This document shows, piece after piece, positions 16,007 to 25,119 of a stretch of DNA of 64,000 nucleotides (position 1 is its first letter; every line of letters starts with the position of its first letter). The position numbers and the translations under genes were made by a program. Origin of the DNA: an uncultured Paraprevotella sp. GTDB lineage: Bacteria > Bacteroidota > Bacteroidia > Bacteroidales > Bacteroidaceae. The stretch lies in assembly GCA_944321525.1 (NCBI GenBank), contig CALULQ010000006.1:1-64000 (forward strand). Direction: 5' to 3'. The notes beneath the pieces were generated by a model, which ran no database searches, was not told the origin of the DNA, and was given only the letters and a program-made list of their open reading frames with translations.

Positions 16007-17467
16007 TTAATCTGCATTGCGCGTGGCCTCGCGGGCCAGGCGGTGGAACACTCCGTCCATGTCTTTCTCTCCAAACGTCTGCTTCAGGCCCTCCGGCGTG
16101 TCCAGCGCGCGGATTCTCCCGTCCACCATGATGGAAACCCGGCCGCAAAATTCCGCCTCGTCCATATAGTGTGTCGTGACAAACACCGTGATGCCTTGGT
16201 CGGCGGCTTGGTAAATCAGTTCCCAGAACTGCCGGCGCGTCTTCGGGTCCACCCCGCCGGTCGGCTCGTCGAGGAAAACGATGTCGGGACGGTGGAACGT
16301 GGCCACGGAGAAAGCCAGCCGCTGTTTCCAGCCCAGGGGCAGGGCGCCCACCAGCGTGTCCCGCTCGGCTGCCAGCCCCAGCGTGCGGAGCACCTCCTCC
16401 GTGCGCGGGGCAATGACGTCTTCCGGCAATCCGTAGATGCCGGCAAACAGTCGGATGTTCTCCCACACCTTCAAGTCGTCGTAGAGCGAGAACTTCTGGC
16501 TCATGTAGCCGATGTGCTTCTTGATTTGCTCTTGCTGCGTGTTGATGTCGAAACCGGCCACACGCCCCGCGCCCGACGTCGGACGGGACAGGCCGCACAG
16601 CATGCGCATGGCCGTGGTCTTCCCGGCACCGTTCGCTCCGAGAAACCCGAAAATCTCGCCCTTCGACACGCTGAAGGAAATGTGGTCCACGGCCGTGAAC
16701 GAGCCGAAACGCTTCACCAGGTCCTTCACCTCGATGACGTGCTCCGCCTGTGCGCCGGCCGGTTCGCGCGCCAATCCCGGCGGACAAAGGATGTCGGAGA
16801 ACCGCGCCAGCATCTCCTCCGGCGTGCCCACTCCCCTCACTTGCCCGCCGAAGATGAAGGCCATGCGGTCGGTGGCCCGGATTTCGTCGGGATAGGGCGT
16901 GGCGACCACCATCGTGATGCCCTCGCGCTTCAGCCGCCTCAACATTTCCCAGAACTCTTTGCGCGACACCGGGTCGACGCCCGTGGTCGGCTCGTCCAAC
17001 AGCAGCACGGCCGGCTTGTGGATGAGGGCGCAACACAAGGCCAGTTTCTGTTTCATTCCTCCAGAAAGATGCCCGGCGCGGCGCGTCTTGAAGGGTTCCA
17101 GCTGGCGGTAGATATCCTCCACCAAGTGGTAGTTCTCGCGCACCGTTGCTCCAAACAGCGTGGCGTAGAACGCCAGGTTCTCTTCCACCGTCAGGTCGGG
17201 ATAGAGGGAAAAACGGCCGGGCATGTAGCCCAATCGGCAACGCAAGGCGCGGTAGTCCGCCACGGTGTCCAGTCCGTCCACCGTGATGCGTCCCCGTTCA
17301 GGGCACAGCAATGTGGCCATCAGGCGGAAGAGCGTGCTCTTCCCCGCCCCGTCCGGCCCGATGAGGCCGAAAATCTCTCCCGGCCGCACGTCGAACGACA
17401 CGCCGTCGAGCGCCTGCACCCGCCTGTAGCACTTCGCCACGCCTTCCACTTTCACAATCGGTTCCAT
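16007..17467 (-). CDS. Tandem-domain ABC transporter ATP-binding protein (YbhF-like)
   Basis: A 486-residue protein with two complete ABC domains. Domain 1 has Walker A GPDGAGKST, signature LSGGMKQK and Walker B VLLLDEPTTGVDP. Domain 2 (from about residue 245) has GANGAGKTT and IVFLDEPTGGVDP, while its signature is the divergent GALPLGWKQRL in place of LSGGQ. The family pairs with two ABC-2 permeases in drug or metabolite export. Start ATG at 17467 follows the adaptor gene by 7 bases. The altered second signature is also seen in some YbhF relatives. Confidence 0.9.
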   Translation of the reverse strand: MEPIVKVEGVAKCYRRVQALDGVSFDVRPGEIFGLIGPDGAGKSTLFRLMATLLCPERGRITVDGLDTVADYRALRCRLGYMPGRFSLYPDLTVEENLAFYATLFGATVRENYHLVEDIYRQLEPFKTRRAGHLSGGMKQKLALCCALIHKPAVLLLDEPTTGVDPVSRKEFWEMLRRLKREGITMVVATPYPDEIRATDRMAFIFGGQVRGVGTPEEMLARFSDILCPPGLAREPAGAQAEHVIEVKDLVKRFGSFTAVDHISFSVSKGEIFGFLGANGAGKTTAMRMLCGLSRPTSGAGRVAGFDINTQQEQIKKHIGYMSQKFSLYDDLKVWENIRLFAGIYGLPEDVIAPRTEEVLRTLGLAAERDTLVGALPLGWKQRLAFSVATFHRPDIVFLDEPTGGVDPKTRRQFWELIYQAADQGITVFVTTHYMDEAEFCGRVSIMVDGRIRALDTPEGLKQTFGEKDMDGVFHRLAREATRNAD

Positions 17468-17474
17468 GACGCGG

Positions 17475-18425
17475 TCAGAATTTCACTTCGCCATACATCC
17501 CCAGTTTGAGCAGCCCGTCGTTCTCCACGGCAATCTTCACGGCGTACACCAGGTTGGCCCTTTCGTCGCGCGTCTGTATGGTCTTAGGCGTAAATTCGGC
17601 CTGCGAGGCTATCCACGTCACCCGTCCGGCATATTCCCGCCGTCCGTCTTCCCCCTCGTCGGCATAGACCTTGACCTTTTGTCCGACCCTGACGGCGGAA
17701 AGCTGCGCTCCCCCGACATAAGCACGAAGAAAAACGCGCTGCATGTCGGCCACCTTGAACAGGGGTTTCCCTGCCGTGGTCACCTCTCCGGCCTCGGCGT
17801 ATTTGGCCAACACCGTCCCCGGGGCGGGGCAAACGATGCGGCACTTCGCCAGTTGGTCCTCCAGTTGCATGATTTGTGCCTCGGCGGCCGCGACCTCGTC
17901 TCCCACGCCCTGGTTGGTGTTCTCCAGCGTGGAAAGCTGTGCGGCCAGTTGCCTTTCGAGCACGGCCAGCTGCGCCTCCGCGTCGTCCAGTTGCTTCTGT
18001 GTCCCAGCATCCCGCGCCAACAAGTTGCGGCAGCGCTCACGCTCGCGCTCCGCCTTCTCTATCTGTGCCCGCGTGGCGGCCACCTGCTTGGCGATGTCGG
18101 CCCGGCGGCTCCCTATGCCGCGCGCACTGGCTTCCAGCTGGCACTTCTTCAGATAAAGCTGCACGGAATCCACGAACCCCACTTGCTGTCCGGCCCGCAG
18201 CACGTCGCCCTCCTCCGCGTCCAAGGCCATGATTCGCCCGTTGGCTTCGGCAGAAACGATGATTTCGGTGGACTCGAAAATGCCCGACGCGTCGAAATCC
18301 TCGCCGTCGCGGCCGCAAGCGGCCGCCAAGCCTCCCCAAACGACGACGCAGGCCAGGCGGTAGGCTCGCCGGAATTGGCACAGACGGCCGGGCTTGCCGT
18401 CTCCTTGTCGGTTTCCTGACTTCAT
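17475..18425 (-). CDS. HlyD-family efflux adaptor, predicted lipoprotein
   Basis: A 316-residue membrane-fusion protein linking the ABC pump to TolC across the periplasm. The N-terminus has a membrane segment ending in AAACGRDG, a plausible lipobox. STEIIVSAEANGRIMALDAEEGDVLRAGQ is the first half of the lipoyl-like domain; about 95 residues of coiled coil follow (QLEASARGIGSRRADI...QLAKC), then CPAPGTVLAKYAEAGEVTTAG closes the lipoyl domain. Start ATG 18425 is preferred: it gives a clean signal and lies 11 bases after the TolC stop. A longer frame to 18467 would overlap TolC by 31 bases. Confidence 0.9.
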   Translation of the reverse strand: MKSGNRQGDGKPGRLCQFRRAYRLACVVVWGGLAAACGRDGEDFDASGIFESTEIIVSAEANGRIMALDAEEGDVLRAGQQVGFVDSVQLYLKKCQLEASARGIGSRRADIAKQVAATRAQIEKAERERERCRNLLARDAGTQKQLDDAEAQLAVLERQLAAQLSTLENTNQGVGDEVAAAEAQIMQLEDQLAKCRIVCPAPGTVLAKYAEAGEVTTAGKPLFKVADMQRVFLRAYVGGAQLSAVRVGQKVKVYADEGEDGRREYAGRVTWIASQAEFTPKTIQTRDERANLVYAVKIAVENDGLLKLGMYGEVKF

Positions 18426-18436
18426 ATTTTTCACTG

Positions 18437-19696
18437 TTAATGGTTCAACACATATTTTATATTGCAAAGCGCCTGCAGGCGCTGTATGTCATGCACGACC
18501 TTGGTCTGCCTTGCCTGGTCTTCGGCCAGCACCTCGCGCAGCATCTCCGTCACCGTGAGCGTGCCCCCTTCGACCTTGGCTTCGGCCGCCCTGCGGATGT
18601 TCCCGCGCAGGCGGAGCAGCTCGTCGTCGTTCTTCATCAGGGTGTCCAGCCTCTCCACCGCGCGACGGTATTGTGCGGCCTCCATCCGGTTCTCCAGGCG
18701 GAAAGCCTCTTCCTGCACGTCAATGTCGCTCCGGCTCACGTCCAGCAACCGCTTGTCGTTCTTGCGCGTGTAGAAGCCGCCGATGTTCCAGCTCAGCCGC
18801 AGCCCGGCGATGTAATAAGGTTTGAAACCGCCCTCCAGCATGTTCAGTCCCGGGTCGCCGTAGGCGCCTTGTGCGAACAGGCTCAGGCGCGGCATGATGC
18901 CCGTGTCCAGCCCCCTCTCCTGCACCTCCAGCTGTTTTCTCCGCACGTCGTAGAGCGACAACTCGGGCCGGAGCAGTTCCGCCGAAACGGGCATGTCCAC
19001 GGACGGACGCACCAAGACCTCATGGGCCAAATCCCCCTTTCCCGTCAGCATCCCCAGCACTTCCAGATAGGCCCGGCGGTTCATCCTCAGTTCGGCCGCG
19101 GTCTGCCGGGCGTTCAGTTGCTCCACGCTCACGGCATCCAAATCGGGCGGCGTGGCCACCCCTTGCCCGACGCACGCTTCCACCTGCCGGTAATTCCGCT
19201 CCAGCTGGGCCTGCAGCAATGCGTTTTGTTCCAGTTGGGCATCGATGAGCAACACCGCGAAATAAATCTGGTTCACCCTTTCCCTCAAGGCATAAAGGTT
19301 CACTTCCACCTGCCCTTCCCGCACATCGGCCGCCACCTTGGCTTCTTCGCGCCGCTGGCGGGCTGTCCCGCCATCCCAGATGGCCTGATTCAGTTCCACC
19401 ACGGTCTGGTATTGGTCTTTGTCCAATCCGAATTCCAGCCCTTGTATGGCTATGGGCATTTTCGTCACGTCCGATTGATAGGACACCTTCCCCGAGACGG
19501 AAATTTGCGGCAGATAGCCCTTCGACGCATTTTCCAACGTGAAATCGCGGGTCTTCCCTATCAATTCATACTGCTTCACCAAGGGATAATTCTCCCGGGC
19601 TGCGCGCTGACACTCTTCCAACGTCAGTTGGCCCGATGCCGCCCCGTGGAAAAGGCAGGCCAGCACGGCCCCTATCCAATATCGTTTTGCCTTCAT
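18437..19696 (-). CDS. TolC-family outer-membrane efflux protein
   Basis: A 419-residue outer-membrane channel subunit. Signal peptide MKAKRYWIGAVLACLFHGAASG, then the TolC start LTLEECQRAARENYPLVKQYELI. Two repeats of long helices are visible, with PQISVSGKVSYQSDV and PRLSLFAQGAYGDPGL marking the two beta-strand hairpins. Length is usual. It begins in the ATGA overlap with the tetR stop and precedes the adaptor gene, so regulator, channel, adaptor, ATPase and permeases form one operon. Confidence 0.92.
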   Translation of the reverse strand: MKAKRYWIGAVLACLFHGAASGQLTLEECQRAARENYPLVKQYELIGKTRDFTLENASKGYLPQISVSGKVSYQSDVTKMPIAIQGLEFGLDKDQYQTVVELNQAIWDGGTARQRREEAKVAADVREGQVEVNLYALRERVNQIYFAVLLIDAQLEQNALLQAQLERNYRQVEACVGQGVATPPDLDAVSVEQLNARQTAAELRMNRRAYLEVLGMLTGKGDLAHEVLVRPSVDMPVSAELLRPELSLYDVRRKQLEVQERGLDTGIMPRLSLFAQGAYGDPGLNMLEGGFKPYYIAGLRLSWNIGGFYTRKNDKRLLDVSRSDIDVQEEAFRLENRMEAAQYRRAVERLDTLMKNDDELLRLRGNIRRAAEAKVEGGTLTVTEMLREVLAEDQARQTKVVHDIQRLQALCNIKYVLNH

Positions 19697-20307
19697 TTCC
19701 TCAACCTGCTTAAAACCATTTCTATATTCTCGGCGCGGCGGCGGGCCACGAATTGCCGCACGCCCTCGTCGTCCATGCCGAAAGCCTCGCGCGCAATGGG
19801 AAGGCCCGCAAAGGTCATGACATTCAGCGCGGCCATGGAGAAGAGCAGGTCGACCGTGCGCGTCGGGCGCACCTCGTCCCGGCTGAGCGCCTGCCCCAAC
19901 AAGGCGTCCAGGTCGCGAATGGTGTCGCGCAAGGCTTCCACCAGCACGGGCAAGTAGGTCTTGCGCCGCTCTTCATTCAGATGGATTTCGTTCAAGATGA
20001 ACATCGGGAGCCGCGGATGGGCTGCAATGAAGTCGAAATGCGCTCCGGCCAATGCCTCCACCTGCTCCAGCACAGGCTTGTCCGGCTCAAACGTGGCGGT
20101 CAGAGAACGGGCCAGCTCATCGGCCTTCTCTTGGAAAATCCGCTCAAACAGCTTGTCTTTCGTCCGGAAATAATAATGCAGCATGGCATGCGTCACACCG
20201 GCCCGGCGGGCGATGTCCGTCGTCTTGGCCAGCGCAAAGCCTTTGTCCATGAATTCGGCCTCGGCCGCCTCGAGGATGGATTGCTCCGTGTTGTCTCCCT
20301 TGCCCAT
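19693..20307 (-). CDS. TetR/AcrR-family transcriptional regulator
   Basis: A 204-residue repressor. The N-terminal helix-turn-helix is clear: ILEAAEAEFMDKGFALAKTTDIARRAGVTHAMLHYYFRTKDKLFE. The ligand domain follows, with no recognised binding motif. The ATG at 20307 fits; a longer open frame back to 20406 crosses the promoter and is rejected. It is the first gene of the efflux operon and most likely represses it, with pump substrate as inducer. A palindrome in its promoter is a good operator candidate. Confidence 0.9.
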   Translation of the reverse strand: MGKGDNTEQSILEAAEAEFMDKGFALAKTTDIARRAGVTHAMLHYYFRTKDKLFERIFQEKADELARSLTATFEPDKPVLEQVEALAGAHFDFIAAHPRLPMFILNEIHLNEERRKTYLPVLVEALRDTIRDLDALLGQALSRDEVRPTRTVDLLFSMAALNVMTFAGLPIAREAFGMDDEGVRQFVARRRAENIEMVLSRLRK

Positions 20308-20342
20308 AACTTTTTTGTTTAACTCTGGTGTTAATTCAATGG

Positions 20343-20376
20343 CAAAGATAAAAACTTGTACATGAAGTACACAAAA
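20343..20376 (-). promoter_or_regulatory. tetR/efflux promoter with palindromic operator
   Basis: Minus strand: TTTTG (20376-20372), 21 bases, then TATCTTTG (20350-20343), a near-consensus promoter. Inside the spacer is TGTAC-ttcat-GTACA (20371-20357), a perfect 5-bp-arm palindrome. An operator between -33 and -7 is the classic place for TetR autorepression. Confidence 0.65.
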
Positions 20377-20477
20377 TCTTTCCCGAAAATCCGGCGGCCT
20401 TAACACATATTAACCGTCGGGCGGCCGGCATGCGCCAGTCGGCGGAGCGTCCGTGCCCGCACGCCGGCGCAGCTCCT

Positions 20478-20571
20478 TGCGGAGTGCGCCAGCGTGCTTT
20501 GCGGAAAGCAGTCGAGTACTCTGCGGCAAGTACTCGAGTACTCTCCGCAGAGTACGATTCAAGACTCCGCA
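20478..20571 (+). repeat. Intergenic palindromic element, copy 3 (three-arm form)
   Basis: Core 20494-20555. Left arm is the diverged GTGCTTTGCGGAAAGCAG, then TCGAGTACTCTGCGGCAAG and a third arm ending GCAGAGTAC. Flanks TGCGGAGTGCGCCAGC and ACTCCGCA are mutually complementary at their ends. Confidence 0.9.
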
Positions 20572-20670
20572 AGACGCCGGTCCGCTTCCGGCAGGAGAAA
20601 GACCGGAAACGGGGACGTCATTTCACCGCGCGGGAGAATGCCCGCCCATCCTTTCCACATGACAATATGT

Positions 20671-20724
20671 CAACAACGAAGGCCGCGCCTCTCCCTTCGG
20701 GGAAAAGCGCGGCCTTCGTTGTTG
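20671..20724. terminator. Strong 18-bp perfect hairpin downstream of proS
   Basis: Arms 20671-20688 and 20707-20724 are fully complementary (CAACAACGAAGGCCGCGC and its reverse complement) around an 18-base loop. It lies just after the proS stop (minus strand), so it should end proS transcription; no long T-run follows. Confidence 0.75.
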
Positions 20725-20737
20725 TGTCTGGTTCCGG

Positions 20738-22219
20738 TTAATAAGAACGGGCGATGAGCACGCGATACTTCGCAGGTTTTCCGCTCACCATGTCGGTGCC
20801 CGGCGTCTGCTCGTAGGCAAAAGGCACGCAACGGATGGTGGCCTGCGTGTCTTCCTTGATTTTGGCCTCGGTCTCGGGCGTGCCGTCCCAGTGGCAGAGG
20901 AAGAAGCCGCCGTCCTTGACGCGCTCCTTGAACTCCTCGTAGTTGTCGCACTCGTAGATATGCGCATCGCGGTAGGCCTTGGCCTTGGCATAGATGTTGC
21001 GCTGCATGTCTTCCAGCAAATCTTTCACGTAGGCCTCGATGCCCTCGCACGTGCGGGTTTCCTTTTCCAGCGTGTCGCGGCGCATCACTTCCACGGTGTT
21101 GTTCTCCAAGTCGCGCGCACCGATGACCAGGCGCACGGGCACACCCTTCAGCTCATAGTCGGCGAACTTGAAGCCCGGACGCTTGTTGTCGGCGTTGTCA
21201 TACTTCACGGAAACGCCGAGTTCGCGCAGCCGCGCCACGATGCCCGCCACCTTCTCGTCGATGGCCTGCAGCTGTTCCGCATTCTTATATATAGGTATGA
21301 CGACCACTTGGATGGGAGCCAAGTGCGGCGGGAGCACCAGTCCGTTGTCGTCGGAATGCGTCATGATGAGGGCGCCCATCAGACGGGTGGACACGCCCCA
21401 CGAGGTGGCCCAGGCATATTCGAGCTTGTTCTCCTTGTTGATGAACTGCACGTCGAACGCCTTTCCGAAGTTCTGGCCCAGGAAGTGCGACGTTCCGCTC
21501 TGCAGCGCCTTGCCGTCCTGCATCATGGCCTCGATGGTGTAGGTGTCGAGTGCGCCGGCGAAACGCTCCGTCTCGCTCTTGACGCCTTGGATGACCGGCA
21601 CGGCCATGTATTGTTCGGCAAAGTCGGCATACACCTTGAGCATGAGCTTGGCGCGCTCCTCGGCCTCTTCGCGCGTGGCATGGGCCGTATGCCCCTCCTG
21701 CCACAGGAACTCGGAAGTGCGGAGGAACAGGCGGGTGCGCATTTCCCAACGCATCACGTTACACCACTGGTTGCAGAGCAAGGGCAGGTCGCGGTAGCTG
21801 TGAATCCAGTTCTTGTACGTATTCCATATAATCGTCTCCGACGTGGGGCGGATGATGAGTTCTTCCTCCAGCTTGGCCGTCGGGTCCACCACCACTCCCG
21901 TCTTGTCCTCGTTGGTCTTCAGGCGGTAGTGGGTCACCACGGCACATTCCTTGGCGAAGCCCTCCACGTGCTCAGCCTCCTTGCTCAGGAACGATTTGGG
22001 GATGAGCAGGGGGAAGTAGGCGTTCTGCACGCCGGTTTCCTTGAACTTGTCATCCAGTATGCGCTGCATCTTCTCCCATATCGCGTAGCCATAAGGCTTG
22101 ATCACCATGCATCCCCTCACGTCCGATTGCTCGGCCAAATCAGCTTTCACCACCAATTCGTTATACCATTGGGAATAGTTCTCACTTCTTTTGGTCAAAT
22201 CTTTAAGTTCTTTAGCCAT
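20738..22219 (-). CDS. proS: Prolyl-tRNA synthetase (short, archaeal/eukaryote-like type)
   Basis: A 493-residue class II aminoacyl-tRNA synthetase that charges tRNA-Pro. Motif 1 region [34 protein letters not shown], motif 2 [28 protein letters not shown] and the motif 3 region ([27 protein letters not shown]) are present, and the C-terminal anticodon-binding domain follows ([12 protein letters not shown]). It lacks the editing insertion and has the C-terminal Zn-domain-like end of the short type; the last residues are VLIARSY. ATG 22219 begins [20 protein letters not shown], the expected start; an upstream in-frame ATG at 22240 lies within 5 bases of the promoter box and is rejected. Confidence 0.96.
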   Translation of the reverse strand: MAKELKDLTKRSENYSQWYNELVVKADLAEQSDVRGCMVIKPYGYAIWEKMQRILDDKFKETGVQNAYFPLLIPKSFLSKEAEHVEGFAKECAVVTHYRLKTNEDKTGVVVDPTAKLEEELIIRPTSETIIWNTYKNWIHSYRDLPLLCNQWCNVMRWEMRTRLFLRTSEFLWQEGHTAHATREEAEERAKLMLKVYADFAEQYMAVPVIQGVKSETERFAGALDTYTIEAMMQDGKALQSGTSHFLGQNFGKAFDVQFINKENKLEYAWATSWGVSTRLMGALIMTHSDDNGLVLPPHLAPIQVVVIPIYKNAEQLQAIDEKVAGIVARLRELGVSVKYDNADNKRPGFKFADYELKGVPVRLVIGARDLENNTVEVMRRDTLEKETRTCEGIEAYVKDLLEDMQRNIYAKAKAYRDAHIYECDNYEEFKERVKDGGFFLCHWDGTPETEAKIKEDTQATIRCVPFAYEQTPGTDMVSGKPAKYRVLIARSY

Positions 22220-22244
22220 AATCCAATATCTATAAAACAAGATG

Positions 22245-22252
22245 CAAAATTA
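22245..22252 (-). promoter_or_regulatory. -7 box TAATTTTG for proS
   Basis: TAATTTTG on the minus strand, 25 bases before the proS ATG, matching the Bacteroidota consensus. Confidence 0.6.
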
Positions 22253-22295
22253 GTAAAAAGTTTCCTTTTTGTGCGGTCGTTAGGCGGAAAATATC

Positions 22296-22303
22296 TAATT
22301 TTG
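22296..22303 (+). promoter_or_regulatory. -7 box TAATTTTG for the OmpA-like gene
   Basis: TAATTTTG lies 32 bases before the ATG at 22336. Divergent from the proS box; the two promoters are about 45 bases apart. Confidence 0.6.
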
Positions 22304-22335
22304 CCCTTGATTTAAAATTTCAAAAAGAGATAACT

Positions 22336-23070
22336 ATGAAAGGATTGAAGTTTTGCGCACTGGCTTTGAGCGCAGGCATGATTTTGAGTAGCTGTGGCGG
22401 CGGAATGACCAACACGGGCAAAGGGTCGCTGATCGGTGCCGGAGGCGGAGCCGCCTTGGGTACGCTGGTTGGAACCTTGGTCGCCGGAAACAAAGGCAAG
22501 GGTGCCGCCATCGGTGCGGCCGTAGGTGTGGCCGTGGGCACGACCGCCGGCGCATTGATCGGCAAGCGCATGGACAAGGCAAAGGCTGCCGCACAACAGG
22601 TGGAGAACGCACAGGTGGAGACGGTGACCGACGTGAACGGCCTGCAAGCCGTGAAAGTAACTTTCGACTCCGGCATCCTGTTCAACACCAGCAGCTCGGC
22701 CCTGAGCAGCAGTGCAACAGCGTCGTTGGCCAAATTTGCCAGCACTGTGCTGAACCCCAACAAGGACATGAACGTGGACATCAAGGGGTACACCGACAAC
22801 ACGGGCTGGAAAAACAGCACCGCCGCCGAAAGCGTACAGAAGAACATCAACTTATCGCTTGAGCGCGCCAACTCCGTGGCCAACTACCTGAAGCAGTGCG
22901 GCGTGGCCAGCACGCAGATAGCTTCCGTGGAAGGATTGGGCGAAGCCAACCCCGTGGCCGACAACAGTACTGCTGCCGGACGTGAGCAGAACCGCCGCGT
23001 GGAAGTCTACCTGACTGCCAGCCAGGCCATGATTGAAGCCGCTCAGGCTGAGGCCGGGGCAACGAACTAA
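22336..23070 (+). CDS. OmpA-family lipoprotein with glycine-zipper domain
   Basis: A 244-residue lipoprotein. Lipobox ILSSCGGG gives Cys20. Residues about 30-80 are a Gly/Ala zipper ([42 protein letters not shown]). Residues about 105-230 form an OmpA-C peptidoglycan-binding domain with the typical IKGYTDNTG and [14 protein letters not shown], then [12 protein letters not shown]. This is the YiaD-like architecture: the protein is tethered in the outer membrane and binds peptidoglycan. mtgA follows 4 bases downstream, linking it to cell-wall synthesis. Confidence 0.92.
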   Translation: MKGLKFCALALSAGMILSSCGGGMTNTGKGSLIGAGGGAALGTLVGTLVAGNKGKGAAIGAAVGVAVGTTAGALIGKRMDKAKAAAQQVENAQVETVTDVNGLQAVKVTFDSGILFNTSSSALSSSATASLAKFASTVLNPNKDMNVDIKGYTDNTGWKNSTAAESVQKNINLSLERANSVANYLKQCGVASTQIASVEGLGEANPVADNSTAAGREQNRRVEVYLTASQAMIEAAQAEAGATN

Positions 23071-23074
23071 CCCC

Positions 23075-23749
23075 ATGAAGAAAATTCAGAAACTATTGCA
23101 ATGGATTGTACTCCTGTTCTTCGGGAGTACAATCTTTTTTGTTATCCTCTACCGCTTCATACCCGTGCCGCTCACGCCACTCATGGTCATCCGCTGCGCC
23201 CAGCAGGTGAGCCGCGGAGAGAAAATCCGATTGAAACATCACTGGGTCCCATTGGACGAAATGTCCAAGTACTTGCCCGTGGCCGTCATGGCTTCGGAAG
23301 ACCAGCGCTTCCTGCAACACCATGGCTTCGACGTGGTGGAGCTGCAGAACGCCGTGGAGGAAAGGCTGGCCGGAAAACGGCAACGCGGCGGAAGCACCAT
23401 CAGCCAGCAGACGGCCAAGAACGTGTTTCTCTGGCCCAATTCGTCGTGGGTCCGCAAGGGATTCGAGGCCTACTTCACGGTGCTGATAGAGCTTTGCTGG
23501 AGCAAGGAGCGCATCATGGAAGTCTACCTGAACTCCATCGAGATGGGCGACGGCATATATGGCGCCGAGGCCGTGGCCCAACAGCACTTCGGGCGTCCGG
23601 CCAAGAAACTGACGCGCGCCAACTGCGCCCTCATCGCCGCCACGCTTCCCAATCCCCTGCGGTATAGTTCCAAAAACCCGTCGCGCTACATGCTGAAACG
23701 GCAGACCGCCATCATGCGGCAAATGAAGCACATCGACTTGCTCAAATGA
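23075..23749 (+). CDS. mtgA: Monofunctional biosynthetic peptidoglycan transglycosylase
   Basis: A 224-residue GT51 enzyme that polymerises lipid II into glycan strands at the inner membrane. It has one N-terminal membrane helix (about 8-28), the catalytic Glu in [10 protein letters not shown], the second motif [13 protein letters not shown], and the third region [20 protein letters not shown]. Length is normal and no transpeptidase domain is present. The ATG at 23075 is 4 bases after the OmpA-like stop; a longer frame from 23033 would overlap that gene. Its 3' end overlaps the convergent DUF1460 gene by 8 bases. Confidence 0.94.
   Translation: MKKIQKLLQWIVLLFFGSTIFFVILYRFIPVPLTPLMVIRCAQQVSRGEKIRLKHHWVPLDEMSKYLPVAVMASEDQRFLQHHGFDVVELQNAVEERLAGKRQRGGSTISQQTAKNVFLWPNSSWVRKGFEAYFTVLIELCWSKERIMEVYLNSIEMGDGIYGAEAVAQQHFGRPAKKLTRANCALIAATLPNPLRYSSKNPSRYMLKRQTAIMRQMKHIDLLK
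23104..23140 (+). terminator. Terminator-like hairpin inside the 5' part of mtgA
   Basis: Perfect 11-bp arms GATTGTACTCC (23104-23114) and GGAGTACAATC (23124-23134), 9-base loop, followed at once by six T (23135-23140). It lies in codons 10-22 of mtgA, 34 bases after the OmpA-like stop. It could end much of the upstream transcript or attenuate mtgA. Confidence 0.55.
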
Positions 23750-24617
23750 TGCGCACCACGCGCACGCCCAATTGCGAAGGATGCTTCTGCATGTACTGCC
23801 ACAGCGTCATGGGTTCCAGCACCACCTTCTTGTGTATGCTTGAAGCGTTGAGCAAATGCAGCCTTCCGTCTTTCCACACGGCAAAGCCAAGATGCGACGT
23901 GTCCAGCCCCTTTTTCCGCGTCACTATGGCCAGGATGTCGCCGTCGCGAATCGCGCCCAGCACGTCTTTCCCCTTTCCCAGCAAAGCGCGGGGCACGTAT
24001 CTCACCTCAACGTCCTGCATGCGCTTCTCTTTTTCGCGGATGCGACGGATTTCTTCGGAGCGTCCTTTCAACATGGGATACGCATCGGGGTGCGTGCTCA
24101 TGTAGTCCAGCTCCAACCGTTGCACGGCCGTGAACGGGCGGTAACCCGCTTCGGCCTTCCCCGTCCTCTCCTCCACAATGCCCTGCCGGGCGTTGCTGGC
24201 AATCCACTCACTGAAATAATGGTTGCGCGACGCATAGCCGTCGAGCACGCCCCCTTCGTAGCGGATGCGCTCCAGGTTGCGGCAGAAGGCCCCGAACGAG
24301 GGCTGCGCTTCCCGCGACGTCAACACGAGGGCCACCACGTTCTCCACCAGCGTCGTGCAGTCCAGCTGCCGAAGGTTCACCACCAGTTCTTCGTCCCGGT
24401 TCACCTCCAGCGTGGAAGCCACATAAGGCGTCCCGATGAACTCCCGCGCGAAAAACAACGTGCGGTCGGCTTCCGCCGGCAGGCCGGCCGCCTTGTCGAG
24501 CAACCGCACCACCCGCAACGAGTCTTCGCGGCTGTAAGTCAAAGCCGAGGCCTGCCGGGGCAAACACAAAACCACAAAGAACACGGATAAAAAGACGCTC
24601 TTGCACATATCATCCAT
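23742..24617 (-). CDS. DUF1460 (NlpC/P60-like) cell-wall hydrolase
   Basis: A 291-residue exported protein. After a signal peptide (to about residue 25, LPRQASA) comes a DUF1460 domain: [12 protein letters not shown], then the nucleophile region [18 protein letters not shown], and near the C-terminus [19 protein letters not shown] with the likely catalytic His. Known members are N-acetylmuramoyl-L-alanine amidases or related peptidases of murein recycling. Start at 24617 or at the Met three codons later (24608); both precede the signal peptide. Convergent with mtgA, so the two wall enzymes are not in one operon. Confidence 0.85.
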   Translation of the reverse strand: MDDMCKSVFLSVFFVVLCLPRQASALTYSREDSLRVVRLLDKAAGLPAEADRTLFFAREFIGTPYVASTLEVNRDEELVVNLRQLDCTTLVENVVALVLTSREAQPSFGAFCRNLERIRYEGGVLDGYASRNHYFSEWIASNARQGIVEERTGKAEAGYRPFTAVQRLELDYMSTHPDAYPMLKGRSEEIRRIREKEKRMQDVEVRYVPRALLGKGKDVLGAIRDGDILAIVTRKKGLDTSHLGFAVWKDGRLHLLNASSIHKKVVLEPMTLWQYMQKHPSQLGVRVVRII

Positions 24618-24690
24618 TTTTTCCCGCGAAAGTACGAAAAAAATTGCCTCGCCGACAAGGAATCCGCGACAAGACGCACAAAGAAATGCG

Positions 24691-25104
24691 TCAGGCCAAC
24701 AACAAAGCCATTGCCGCCACGCACAGCGCCGGCAACAGCAACGCCATGCAAAACACCCCTCCCGGCGGCAGACGGTAGATCAGCTCGGTCCGCCCCCAGA
24801 ACCTCCGCAGGGCCTTCTCGCCCCTCCGGTCGCGACGGTAGGCCACCCACGTCCATGCGCCCAAGACGATGGCGGGCAAGAACACTACGGCCACCAGCCA
24901 AGGCGGCGCGGCCCGGCGCCATCCGCTCCATCCCAGGAGTTCGAACAAAAGGAGCATCGCCAGCACCAAGCACACCGCCGTCCAACCCACCAACTCCACC
25001 AGATAGTAGCGCGGTTCCGGCTCCCCGGACACGCACCGCCTCCGCCTCCAGCTGTCGCGGGTCAGCAGATAAGCCATATAGTAGGCATAATCCAATCCCC
25101 ACAT
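24691..25104 (-). CDS. Small membrane protein, unknown
   Basis: A 137-residue protein with three hydrophobic segments (about 36-56, 68-88 and 115-137) separated by Arg-rich loops (RDSWRRRRC, RRDRRGEKALRRFWGR). No family recognised. It lies 15 bases after the lipoprotein gene 25120-26439 on the same strand and is probably its operon partner. The positive-inside pattern supports a real protein; the short length makes this moderate confidence. Confidence 0.55.
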   Translation of the reverse strand: MWGLDYAYYMAYLLTRDSWRRRRCVSGEPEPRYYLVELVGWTAVCLVLAMLLLFELLGWSGWRRAAPPWLVAVVFLPAIVLGAWTWVAYRRDRRGEKALRRFWGRTELIYRLPPGGVFCMALLLPALCVAAMALLLA

Positions 25105-25119
25105 GCCGCCGCCCCTTTT

